64,000 nt of DNA, taken from Bacteroidales bacterium. Lineage in GTDB: Bacteria > Bacteroidota > Bacteroidia > Bacteroidales > UBA10428. Position 1 is the first letter of the stretch, and each line of letters opens with the position of its first letter. The stretch lies in NCBI GenBank assembly GCA_016930375.1, contig JAFGGU010000066.1:1-64000 (forward strand), written 5' to 3'. The notes under the pieces are model-generated. The model had not been told where the DNA came from. It did not search any database and saw only the letters and a program-made list of their open reading frames with translations. The translations under genes and the position numbers were made by a program. Below, one piece after another: positions 9,092 to 17,568 of the stretch.

Positions 9092-9507
9092 AATGATTCC
9101 TTTTTAGTCAATTTCATCAGGGCATTGTACAATTCCCTGACCGGTTCATTTTCTGAGGGATCTGACCATATTACCTCCCTTTCAGATCCCGATCTTATCC
9201 TTTTAATGTAATAGGTAACATTTCCAGGGTTGTTCAGTTCAAGCTTTTCAAAATCAGCTTTTGTAAAAAGACTATCCAGGAGCTTGATCTGTTTCGTGCT
9301 GATTTTGTGCACTTTAAAAAGACTGTCCTGCTCTGCTTTGAAGAGTTGTCCTTTTTCAAACAACACATATTCCAGTGGAATGTTTGTGAATCCCCCGGAT
9401 CTTCCAAAACAGATCCTGTCTTTCGACGGATCAGTCATCAGCTTCTGGGGATTCATGCAGGAAACGGCCAGCATGCAAATACCGAATACAGTTATATTTT
9501 TTATCAT
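9088..9507 (-). CDS. Small lipoprotein coupled to the M4 protease
   Basis: A 139-residue predicted lipoprotein; the signal MIKNITVFGICMLAVSC ends in Cys17. The mature part contains RICFGRSGGFTNIPLEY and a predicted helix around KISTKQIKLLDSLFTKADFEK; I do not recognise a family. Its TGA overlaps the ATG of the M4 protease, so translation of the two is probably coupled. A role as a partner, inhibitor or folding helper of the protease is a guess from position only. Confidence 0.65.
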   Translation of the reverse strand: MIKNITVFGICMLAVSCMNPQKLMTDPSKDRICFGRSGGFTNIPLEYVLFEKGQLFKAEQDSLFKVHKISTKQIKLLDSLFTKADFEKLELNNPGNVTYYIKRIRSGSEREVIWSDPSENEPVRELYNALMKLTKKESL

Positions 9508-9658
9508 ATGTCTGGTAGTTTTTAAACATATCGCTATTCATCCGCAAAATAAAGGTAGTGAATTTTGTATCAAGGAAAGTTGGGTGGTCAACAATGTCTG
9601 GGAAAATCAGGGAATACAACCAGAGCATCTCATTGCAGACAACCTGAAAAGCGTAATG

Positions 9659-11449
9659 TCAGAAATCATTTCTGTAATAACTTCTCATAATATACCATGC
9701 CTTTTTTCTTTCCCCCCGGTCTGACAACAATCCCTTCCGGTTCCAGCCCTGCTGATAAACCGGGTGCATTCTGCCAGGCGACCTGAAATCTGCCAGGATC
9801 CAGGGACATGTGCCTCTCAGGAAAGGTATGTTTTGAAACATTCTTATCTGATCTGTATAAATCTTTTCAACATAATCCTCACTCCATGTGCTGGCTGAAT
9901 CCGGAGTTCCTGCATTGTTAAATACGGCTTCACCTCCGAATTCCGAGATGATCAGGGGTTTGCTGAAAGTATTTTCCCAGATGACATTCCCCGGATCGTC
10001 AGGCCAGGCCTTGTACCATCCCAGGTATTCGTTCACGGATACCAGGTCCATGTGTTTCATTACCGTATCCGTAAAGGATATTTTATGGCCGTGGAATTTG
10101 ACATTGTTGAAGGCAGCAGTGATCAGCCTTGAATTATCCAAACTGCGTGCTTTTTCAGCCAACTCAATCAAAGATTTGTCCCTGGCAGCAGAAGGTGATG
10201 TCTCATTCGCAACGCTCCAAATGATCACGTTGCAGCGGTTCTTATCACGGTTCATCATTTCTTCCAGCATGCGTTCCGTTTTCATTTTCATTTGTGGATC
10301 CGTAAAATCGATCCCCTGGTATACCGGTATTTCTTCCCAGACCATCAGTCCCATTTTCTCGGCGAGCTTTATGGTATGCTCATTGTGCGGGTAATGGGCC
10401 AGCCGTACAAAGTTGCAGCCCAGGTCACTGGCCCAGCCAAGCAGTACCCGGGCATCTGCCTCGGAATATGCCCGGGCTTTCCGCTGGGGAATCTCCTCGT
10501 GAATGTTGACTCCCTTCAGAAAAATGGGCTTCCCGTTCAGGAGGATATCCGTACCCCTGGTTTCGATGGTTCTGAATCCGATATTGTCATGCACGGTGTC
10601 ACCGGCAGCAATCAGCTGGACAGCATAAAGCCTGGGATTTTCCGGTGTCCAGAGTTGTGGTCCTGAGGTATGGCTGAACCGGATAGTACCCCCGGCATTG
10701 GTAAGTAATTTCAGGTCGATTTTCAATTCCGGAATCCTAAGAATGATTTCCTGATCCGGTAAGGTCCTGTTTAACTGGATAAATCCCGTAATTTGGCGGA
10801 TATCTTTTTTATCCAGCTGAACCGAGTAATCCGTGATGAAGGTCATGGGTGTCTCAATGAGATGCACATCACGGGTGATACCGCCATAGTTGAACCAATC
10901 GAAACCGATGCCGGGTATGCCGTCTTTTCTGCGCGCATTGTTGGCCCGGACAATAACGACGTTTTCTCCTTCCGTGACATAATCAGTCAGTTCAAACTGA
11001 AAAGGGGTAAATCCGCCTTCATGCCTGCCGAGGTTATGTCCGTTGAAAAATACATCTGCCAGGTAATTTACTGCTCCAAAATGCAGAAACAGTCTGTTGT
11101 TTTCATGCGGATCATATAAAAAGGTTCTCTTGTACCAAACGGAACTTTCATAATAAGTCATCTCGGGCAACTGAGAGTTAAAGTCCCCGGGAACCGACAG
11201 GGCGGGGCCAAGGTCAAATGAATACTCGACAAAATCGGTTTTGCCTTTCGGTTTTCGATCTTTATAAATGGCAGACCACTCTCCCAAGCCGATGTCGAAG
11301 GGATCAATGACTACCTTCCAGTTTCCGTTCAGATTGATGACGTGCCTTCCGTAGACATTGTTCATGGCAGTCTGGCCGTTTGCTTTCTCCATAAATGACA
11401 GCAATATGGAGGAACCAATGATTGCAAAGAATATTATAGTCCTTTTCAT
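9659..11449 (-). CDS. GH2 beta-glucuronidase/beta-galactosidase-like enzyme
   Basis: A 596-residue exported glycoside hydrolase (signal peptide 1-25, ending ANGQ). It has the three family 2 parts: a jelly-roll sugar-binding domain (about 35-200, with GFDWFNYGGITRDVHL), an Ig-like domain (about 200-295) and a TIM barrel. The acid/base is Glu416 in WSVANETS and the nucleophile Glu503 in ISEFGGEA. The length and the FNYGGI motif fit beta-glucuronidases better than long beta-galactosidases. It probably works in the periplasm on oligosaccharides. No SusC/SusD pair is nearby, so it is not in a classical polysaccharide utilization locus. Confidence 0.85.
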   Translation of the reverse strand: MKRTIIFFAIIGSSILLSFMEKANGQTAMNNVYGRHVINLNGNWKVVIDPFDIGLGEWSAIYKDRKPKGKTDFVEYSFDLGPALSVPGDFNSQLPEMTYYESSVWYKRTFLYDPHENNRLFLHFGAVNYLADVFFNGHNLGRHEGGFTPFQFELTDYVTEGENVVIVRANNARRKDGIPGIGFDWFNYGGITRDVHLIETPMTFITDYSVQLDKKDIRQITGFIQLNRTLPDQEIILRIPELKIDLKLLTNAGGTIRFSHTSGPQLWTPENPRLYAVQLIAAGDTVHDNIGFRTIETRGTDILLNGKPIFLKGVNIHEEIPQRKARAYSEADARVLLGWASDLGCNFVRLAHYPHNEHTIKLAEKMGLMVWEEIPVYQGIDFTDPQMKMKTERMLEEMMNRDKNRCNVIIWSVANETSPSAARDKSLIELAEKARSLDNSRLITAAFNNVKFHGHKISFTDTVMKHMDLVSVNEYLGWYKAWPDDPGNVIWENTFSKPLIISEFGGEAVFNNAGTPDSASTWSEDYVEKIYTDQIRMFQNIPFLRGTCPWILADFRSPGRMHPVYQQGWNRKGLLSDRGERKKAWYIMRSYYRNDF

Positions 11450-11601
11450 GGTATCCTAAACTATTACTTCATAAAATATTTTATGTGCTCAAAATACATG
11501 ATTAAGTTTAATAGTATTATCAGGTCTCATAAAATTATTAAATATTCACTGGTTTGATGGTTAAATTTCATAATATTGAATTGTATCAATAAACAAAGCA
11601 T

Positions 11602-12318
11602 ATGGGAACAGTTGCTCAGTTGGCCAAAATGATTGATCATTCGATCCTCAATCCTTCTCACACCGATGAAGACCTGAAAAAACAATGCGCTGTGGCAAAA
11701 AAATACCATGTCGCCTCGGTATGCGTGAAGCCTTATGCCATTAAGATGGCCGTGGATTGCCTCAAAGGCAGTGATGTGGCCGTTGGTTGCGTGATCGGAT
11801 TCCCACACGGAAACAGTTCCATACCCGTAAAAATGTTTGAAGCAGAACAAGCCTGCAATGACGGGGCCGTTGAGATTGATATGGTGATCAACATTGGCAA
11901 GGCCCTGTCGGGTGATTGGAAGTACATCGAAAAGGAGATCAAAAGCATTACAGATACTGTTCACCAGAACGGAGCAATTGTGAAAGTAATTTTCGAGACG
12001 GATTTTGTTACCCGAACCGAAGACAAAATTAAGCTTTGTGAGATATGCACCAGGGCAGGCGTTGATTTTGTGAAGACCTCCACAGGCTATGGGTATGTAA
12101 AACTGCCGGATGGCAATTACAACTATAAGGGCGCCACGGTAGCCGATATTGCACTCATGCGGAAACATTCCGGACCCAAAGTCCAGGTGAAATGTGCAGG
12201 TGGCGTGCGCACCCTCGATGATCTGCTTAAGATGAAGACTGCAGGCGCCACACGTTCAGGGGCAACAGCAACTGAAGTCATACTCGAAGAGGCCAGGAAA
12301 AGATTTGGAGAAAGTTAA
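11602..12318 (+). CDS. deoC: Deoxyribose-phosphate aldolase
   Basis: A 238-residue cytoplasmic class I aldolase that splits 2-deoxyribose 5-phosphate into glyceraldehyde 3-phosphate and acetaldehyde in deoxynucleoside breakdown. Catalytic residues are all present: Asp93 in EIDMVINIG, the Schiff-base Lys158 in DFVKTSTGY, and Lys197 in KCAGGVRT. The length is normal. It stands alone on the plus strand, diverging from the GH2 gene with 152 bases between; no other nucleoside catabolism gene is adjacent. Confidence 0.95.
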   Translation: MGTVAQLAKMIDHSILNPSHTDEDLKKQCAVAKKYHVASVCVKPYAIKMAVDCLKGSDVAVGCVIGFPHGNSSIPVKMFEAEQACNDGAVEIDMVINIGKALSGDWKYIEKEIKSITDTVHQNGAIVKVIFETDFVTRTEDKIKLCEICTRAGVDFVKTSTGYGYVKLPDGNYNYKGATVADIALMRKHSGPKVQVKCAGGVRTLDDLLKMKTAGATRSGATATEVILEEARKRFGES

Positions 12319-12375
12319 CCGGGACTTGCCGGCCTGGCAGGAAATGCTGAAATTTGTACGGATATTCTGTGAGCC

Positions 12376-13512
12376 ATGAAACTTGTGCTGGCTTTCCTGT
12401 TGCTTGCATTAATCGCCGGATCCAGGCCGCAAAAAGAACGCGGGTATTTTGCGGTAAGCAGGATCATGTCGCGCATTCCCGACTCGCTGACGCTTTCGAC
12501 AGATGGGATTGCCGGTTATGTGAATGCGAATTTTTCAACCCAGAAAGAGAAATCACGTGCCATTTTCATCTGGATCACAAACAATATCTCCTATAACTTC
12601 GACAGCATTTTTACAATTCACAGCTATCCAAAACCTTCGGAGATCGCTGAAAACATCTTAAAGACACGCACCGGCGTCTGTTTGCATTATGCCAATCTCT
12701 TCACCGTTATCGCCAACAAAGCCGGGATCAAATCATATGTTGTTCAGGGGTATACCAAACAGAACAGGGTGGTGGATTACCTGCCGCATGTGTGGTGCGC
12801 GGGACTGATCGACTCGACCTGGTACCTCTTTGATCCTACCTGGGGGGCAGGATATGTTTATAACAGAAGATTTGTGGGGCAGGTAAATAATTTTTATTAT
12901 ATGACTAAGTCACAAAATCTCATTCACACGCACATGCCTTTCGATCCCCTGTGGCAATTCCTGAGTTACCCGGTCACTGTTCAGGAGTTTTATAAAGGAG
13001 ATACCCGACCAGACAAGAATAGGCCTTTTTTTAATTTCACAGATACGTTACGGGCTTTTGAAAATTCTACCCTTGTTGAACAATATATTGCGTCAGCAAG
13101 GAGAATTGAGCGGAACGGCGTAAGCAACTCTTTTACCGAAGCCAAACTGCGGGTTCTTAAAGGGGAAATAGAATATTACCGGAATAAAGCCAACGCCGAA
13201 AAATTTGATACCGCCGTAATTTTTTACAATGCAGGGATCACAAAACTGAACCGTTTTATTGCTTTTAGAAATAACCAGTATAAACCTGAAATGGATTCAG
13301 CGCGGGTTGTCCAAATGCTCGATTCCACGGAATATCTGTTTAATAACGCTGCTGAAAAGATCGGGGAAATCATGAACCCCGACGTGAATGCCGTCGGACC
13401 TGTGATTGAATTAAACAATGCAATAAGGGCTTCCCAGAAAGTGCTGCATGAACAGAGTGATTCATATCAGGAACTATCCAATACCAACGCCAAGCGTTTA
13501 TTGAATAAGTAA
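12376..13512 (+). CDS. Exported transglutaminase-like protein
   Basis: A 378-residue protein with a short N-terminal hydrophobic signal (MKLVLAFLLLALIAGS). The transglutaminase-like core has a full triad: Cys102 in RTGVCLHYA, His138 in PHVW and Asp153 in FDPTWG. The C-terminal 170 residues are mostly helical and of unknown role. Related bacterial proteins are thought to be periplasmic peptidases or cross-linkers. It starts 57 bases after deoC and its last 15 bases overlap the end of the opposite GH5 gene. Confidence 0.8.
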   Translation: MKLVLAFLLLALIAGSRPQKERGYFAVSRIMSRIPDSLTLSTDGIAGYVNANFSTQKEKSRAIFIWITNNISYNFDSIFTIHSYPKPSEIAENILKTRTGVCLHYANLFTVIANKAGIKSYVVQGYTKQNRVVDYLPHVWCAGLIDSTWYLFDPTWGAGYVYNRRFVGQVNNFYYMTKSQNLIHTHMPFDPLWQFLSYPVTVQEFYKGDTRPDKNRPFFNFTDTLRAFENSTLVEQYIASARRIERNGVSNSFTEAKLRVLKGEIEYYRNKANAEKFDTAVIFYNAGITKLNRFIAFRNNQYKPEMDSARVVQMLDSTEYLFNNAAEKIGEIMNPDVNAVGPVIELNNAIRASQKVLHEQSDSYQELSNTNAKRLLNK

Positions 13513-15246
13513 TTCAATAAAATTCAGGTTGAATCCTCCCTTTTCAGCAACGAACCTTAACGTATGTTTACCTTTTGACAGATTTACCTTGCCCACAGGT
13601 ATTGTTTTCCAATTCTGATAGCCGCCCGTGCCGCTAACTGCGATTTCCGTTGCTACTTGCTTCTCATCTGCCAGCAATCCAACGGCCCCGGTACTATCCT
13701 GGCATGCTACCCTGGCAGATATGGCAAAGAAGCCTTCTTTATCACAGATAATGGTATATTGCATCCATTCTCCATCTTCAATATAACCAACATTGTACCC
13801 ATTGGTATTCTCCGGAGAATCAAGACATACCTCTATATCAACCCCGTCATTCCGGTACCTGTAACCCTTATTTCCCGCCTGTTTGCCTTCTTCACCGGTG
13901 TTTTCAGCATCTGTATCAGAATATGCACTGCCGGGATATCCCATGTCAAAATCAGTAGCATAGATGCGTCCGGGAACCTGGTGAGACTTAAAAGACAGGG
14001 TGGAGGTATCTGCCCGTTGCCGGAACATGGCATCAATGACATCCTTGTTGAACCGGCATTGCGGTGCCTTCAGGTTATTGACAATGTCGAACAGCACACT
14101 GGTGGCTAGTTCTTTCGAAGGTCTTGAAGTGTTTTCATTCCAGTAATCTGTAAGTTGGGAATATTCCGCGGGTGCCACGATCATCAGCGGACAAACTACG
14201 GAATTGATCTTTTTCAGCGGCCACCAGGCCCACCCGATATGGTTCTTTTCGACCAGGGATATGCAATCGGTAAACCATTTATTGGAGTTTTCTCCGGTCT
14301 CGCCCAGCCAGATGGGCATGTGAAATTTATCTCTCAGTGCAAGGATCCCATTTAAGGATTCCTGCACGTTCGGATTCCAGTATTTGTGAAAACTCAGCAC
14401 CATATTGCTGTCCCAGGGACCTTCGAAACCCCTGTAATTGTTTCCCCAGCCATTTCCCTCGATGATGATGATGTGTTTCTGATCGACCTCCCGGATGGTC
14501 TTTGTGATATTACGGTATAAATCCCATATGGGTTTGTTCAGCGAATCCTCCAGTCCGTTTTGATTTTTACCCTCAAAGGTCCAGTTGGGTTCGTTGACCA
14601 GGTCGTATCCGCCAAGATTGGGTTCACCGGCATACCGCTCAGCCAGTTTTCTCCAGAGGGCTATGGTTTTTTGCCTGTTGAATTCACTCTCCCAAAGCGA
14701 TGGTTTGGTTTCATCGTAATCCGAAATGTTCGCATCTTTGCCTTGTCCCCCGGGAGCCGCATGAAGGTCCAGGATCAGGTAGAGGTTATTGGCTTTGCAC
14801 CAGGCAAGCAGACTGTCAGTCATGGTAAAACCCCTGTCGAGCCATGTAATTTGTCCCTCCACAGGTTCCTCCTCGATGGGCAGTGTGAAAAGATTATAGT
14901 GCATGGGCAGCCGGATGCTGTTAAAGCCCCACCGGGCAAGTGAATCCACATCGGCACGTGTCATGTGGTTTTGCAGCCAAAGGTCATAGAACCTGTCGCA
15001 GTTCTCCTGCCCGATCAGGTCAGCTATCCGGGCTTTGATAGTATGTTGCATCCCTTTGTTGTGGATCTGCAACATGTATCCCTCCTGGAGCATCCAGCCC
15101 CCGAGGCCCATGCCCCGAAGGATGATCTCGTTTCCTTTTTCGTCAACGATCCTGGCGCCATCGGCCTGCAGAAAACCCTGGCTATAAATGGATATTGTTC
15201 CAGAAGGCGATAAAAAAAGCAGCATTATAAAAAGTCTTGTTCTCAT
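13498..15246 (-). CDS. Secreted GH5 glucanase with CBM6
   Basis: A 582-residue exported enzyme (signal ends near residue 24). Residues about 25-400 form a GH5 barrel starting LRGMGLGGWML, with acid/base Glu219 in LVNEPNW and nucleophile Glu316 in WLGETGEN. The C-terminal 150 residues are a family 6 carbohydrate-binding module (YATDFDMG, VGYIEDGEWMQYT, NLNFIELLIQ). GH5 members with this opening often act on beta-1,3- or beta-1,4-glucans; the exact substrate is not decided by the sequence. Its stop lies inside the opposite transglutaminase gene. Confidence 0.85.
   Translation of the reverse strand: MRTRLFIMLLFLSPSGTISIYSQGFLQADGARIVDEKGNEIILRGMGLGGWMLQEGYMLQIHNKGMQHTIKARIADLIGQENCDRFYDLWLQNHMTRADVDSLARWGFNSIRLPMHYNLFTLPIEEEPVEGQITWLDRGFTMTDSLLAWCKANNLYLILDLHAAPGGQGKDANISDYDETKPSLWESEFNRQKTIALWRKLAERYAGEPNLGGYDLVNEPNWTFEGKNQNGLEDSLNKPIWDLYRNITKTIREVDQKHIIIIEGNGWGNNYRGFEGPWDSNMVLSFHKYWNPNVQESLNGILALRDKFHMPIWLGETGENSNKWFTDCISLVEKNHIGWAWWPLKKINSVVCPLMIVAPAEYSQLTDYWNENTSRPSKELATSVLFDIVNNLKAPQCRFNKDVIDAMFRQRADTSTLSFKSHQVPGRIYATDFDMGYPGSAYSDTDAENTGEEGKQAGNKGYRYRNDGVDIEVCLDSPENTNGYNVGYIEDGEWMQYTIICDKEGFFAISARVACQDSTGAVGLLADEKQVATEIAVSGTGGYQNWKTIPVGKVNLSKGKHTLRFVAEKGGFNLNFIELLIQ
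13500..13518. terminator. Small hairpin at the overlap of convergent genes
   Basis: Arms ATTGAAT (13500-13506) and ATTCAAT (13512-13518) surround five bases and contain or touch both stop codons of the convergent pair. There is no strong T run, so its action as a terminator is weakly supported. Confidence 0.35.
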
Positions 15247-15266
15247 AATTTATACTTGTTAAATAT

Positions 15267-15319
15267 CACCCTTCAAGGGTCTGGGACCGCTTGAAGGGTC
15301 CGGGACCGCTTGAAGGGTG
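15267..15319. repeat. Dispersed CACCCTTCAAG hairpin, copy 1 (with internal duplication)
   Basis: Outer arms CACCCTTCAAG (15267-15277) and CTTGAAGGGTG (15309-15319) are exact reverse complements. Bases 15278-15296 and 15297-15315 are a 19-bp tandem duplication with one mismatch, so the right arm is present twice. The same arms recur at 17437 and 27310. It lies between two minus-strand genes. Confidence 0.8.
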
Positions 15320-15328
15320 TAATTGTTC

Positions 15329-15847
15329 CTATTCATATTCCGGATTAATCTTCGCATACCGGACCTCATCCCATAGCCGGTCTTCCCTGAAGACATTTTT
15401 ACTGAAAATGCCTTCCTTCGTATACCCGCATTTCTCAAGCACTCTCTGGGAAGCCGGATTGAATTCATATACCCCGGTATGGATCCTGGCGAAGCCCAGC
15501 TCCCGAAATCCGTATTCGGTAACTAAATTCACGGCGACAGTCATGATACCTTTGTTCCAGTATGGTTCACCTAAAAAGTAACCGATCTCTGCTGTTTTCC
15601 GGTGGACATTGTCCAAGGGGACCAGACTGATATTGCCAACATATTCACCGCTGTATTCGATGGCAAAGAAGGAAATGTGATCTTTGAACCGGCCAATGAA
15701 ATCCATGGCATTCTCAAGGGTGTAGGGGTACGGAAATCCGTCACGCAAATTGCGGCCGATCTTTGTATTGTTGGCAAGCTCCGCAAGTCTGGGGGCATCG
15801 GATTCCCTGAACGACCGAAGTACAATATTGCCGGATTGAAGCCTCAA
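15329..15847 (-). CDS. GNAT family N-acetyltransferase (RimJ/RimL-like)
   Basis: A 172-residue cytoplasmic acetyltransferase. The family pattern is clear: the opening VLRSFRESDAPRLAELANN, the substrate-side FFAIEYSGEYVGNISL, the acetyl-CoA stretch IGYFLGEPYWNKGIMTVAV, and the late FNPASQRVLEKCGYTKEG. It probably acetylates a protein N-terminus or a small amine. No ATG precedes the conserved part in frame and a stop lies five codons upstream, so the start is most likely the TTG at 15847. Confidence 0.85.
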   Translation of the reverse strand: MRLQSGNIVLRSFRESDAPRLAELANNTKIGRNLRDGFPYPYTLENAMDFIGRFKDHISFFAIEYSGEYVGNISLVPLDNVHRKTAEIGYFLGEPYWNKGIMTVAVNLVTEYGFRELGFARIHTGVYEFNPASQRVLEKCGYTKEGIFSKNVFREDRLWDEVRYAKINPEYE

Positions 15848-16007
15848 GTGAAATGGTATTTAATTCTTGTTAAATTTAGCAAATTATGTAGGTGAATTCA
15901 ACTTGTTGGTCTATTTACTTCAGGAAAATGGGTAATTCAAATCACGAATAAATTATAATTTCTATATTTAGTACCACAAAACATAACTTCAATTATTACC
16001 AATACAT

Positions 16008-17414
16008 ATGAAAAACAAATCGAATAAAGGACTAAACCGTCGCGAATTCCTGGGTTTATCAGCGCTTGGGCTAACAGGTCTTACCATTCTCCCCAGTTAT
16101 GTGATGAATGGCATTCGCATAGCACCGAGCGACCGGGTGGTGATGGGTTTCATCAGCGGTGGTCAGCAGGCTATTAATGATTTTGCGGGTTTTGCCAATG
16201 TGAAAGGCTTGCAGGTTGCCGCTGTCTGCGATGTGGACAGCATGAAAATGCTGCGTTTCAAAAAGCGTATTGAAGCCTGGCAGAAGAACCAGGGCCTTGC
16301 GCCAAGGTGTGATATGTACGAACAATATGAGCGGATCCTCGAACGAACGGATATTGACGTGGTTGAAGTATGCACACCCGACCACTGGCATGCATTGCAA
16401 ACAATCCATGCTTGTCAGGCCGGGAAGGACGTGTATGTGCAGAAACCCTTATCATTTACCATTCAGGAAGCCCTGAAGATGGTTGATGTTGCCAATAAAA
16501 CAAGGCGGGTCGTTCAGGTGGGAAGCCAGCAGCGTTCAAGCAAGGAATTCCAGAAAGCCATTGAGCTCGTGCAGTCCGGGGCCATCGGTCATATTACTAA
16601 AATATATGCCAAGGTGGGTGATCCGCCCGCGCCGTTTAACCTGCCGGAAATGCCGGTTCCCGGAAATCTGAACTGGAATCTCTGGCTTGGTCCGTTGAAT
16701 GACTCTAAAATACACTATCATCCGGATCTCTGCCCTCCGATATCACTGGAGCCAGAGGAAAATGAAAAACTTTGGGGCGCATGGCGCTGGTACCGCGAAA
16801 CCGGAAACGGGTTTACAGCCGACTGGGGAGCTCACATGTTCGATATCAGTCAGGCTGCCATTGGTATGGATGGCTCAGGACCGGCCTCTGTCATTCCAAA
16901 AGGATATAAAGGACAGCCGTATCTGACTTTCAAATATCTGAACGGAATTGAAATGACGGAACAACCGTTCCTTGAAGATATGCCCGAGGCCCAGGGAATC
17001 AAATTCATCGGCACCGACGGTTGGATCGAAGTTGCCAGGGGTTACCTGGCCTGCTCAAAATCCGCGCTTGTTCCCAAGGAAATTGCAGGAATGCGTCCGA
17101 AGAACCGTACTCCGGAAGAATGGCAAAGGATGTATGAGGAAATGAAAAAAGCGGCAGCCAAGGGTGGCGGAAGCTTTGAGATAAACTCCGATCATATGCA
17201 GAATTTTATTGATTCGGTTCGCTCCCGTCAAAAACCCATTGCGTCTGTCGAAGTTGGCGCCAGCACAGCTATTCTGTGTTGCCTGGGTAATATAGCAACC
17301 GAATTGGGTCGTCCGGTGAAATGGAATCCTGCTACCCTCAGCTTTGGCACTGATAAGGAAGCTGCTGATCATCGACTGAATTGCTATGAGTACAGGGGTT
17401 CTTACAAGCTATAA
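16008..17414 (+). CDS. Tat-exported Gfo/Idh/MocA oxidoreductase
   Basis: A 468-residue NAD(P)-dependent oxidoreductase with a twin-arginine signal (NRREFLGLSALGLTGLT), so it is exported folded with its cofactor. The Rossmann domain starts VVMGFISGGQQ; EVCTPDHWH and VQKPLSF are the usual family motifs, followed by a long C-terminal alpha/beta domain with DWGAHMFDISQ. Bacteroidota homologues include GH109-like enzymes and sugar 3-dehydrogenases that make 3-keto-glycosides. Two DUF1080 proteins (candidate 3-keto-glycoside hydrolases) are encoded in this window but not next to it. It appears monocistronic. Confidence 0.87.
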   Translation: MKNKSNKGLNRREFLGLSALGLTGLTILPSYVMNGIRIAPSDRVVMGFISGGQQAINDFAGFANVKGLQVAAVCDVDSMKMLRFKKRIEAWQKNQGLAPRCDMYEQYERILERTDIDVVEVCTPDHWHALQTIHACQAGKDVYVQKPLSFTIQEALKMVDVANKTRRVVQVGSQQRSSKEFQKAIELVQSGAIGHITKIYAKVGDPPAPFNLPEMPVPGNLNWNLWLGPLNDSKIHYHPDLCPPISLEPEENEKLWGAWRWYRETGNGFTADWGAHMFDISQAAIGMDGSGPASVIPKGYKGQPYLTFKYLNGIEMTEQPFLEDMPEAQGIKFIGTDGWIEVARGYLACSKSALVPKEIAGMRPKNRTPEEWQRMYEEMKKAAAKGGGSFEINSDHMQNFIDSVRSRQKPIASVEVGASTAILCCLGNIATELGRPVKWNPATLSFGTDKEAADHRLNCYEYRGSYKL

Positions 17415-17436
17415 ATATTTAAACCTGTTAGTATTA

Positions 17437-17470
17437 CACCCTTCAAGCGGTCATAGACCCTTGAAGGGTG
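17437..17470. repeat. Dispersed CACCCTTCAAG hairpin, copy 2
   Basis: Exact 11-bp arms at 17437-17447 and 17460-17470 around a 12-base centre containing GGTC and GACC. It is followed by TTTT on the plus strand and lies 22 bases after the oxidoreductase stop, so it could also act as its terminator. Confidence 0.8.
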
Positions 17471-17568
17471 TTTTCCCAAAACCTAAATTATGTTAAATTG
17501 TTACTGTGCAATTCCGGTTGTTGTAACTTAACAACCGTTGAATCGTCATTTACTAAACCCTGTTATTG

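Noticed and set aside
11527-12168. 213-codon minus-strand frame
   Set aside because: It lies opposite deoC, whose catalytic residues are fully conserved; its product has no family features.
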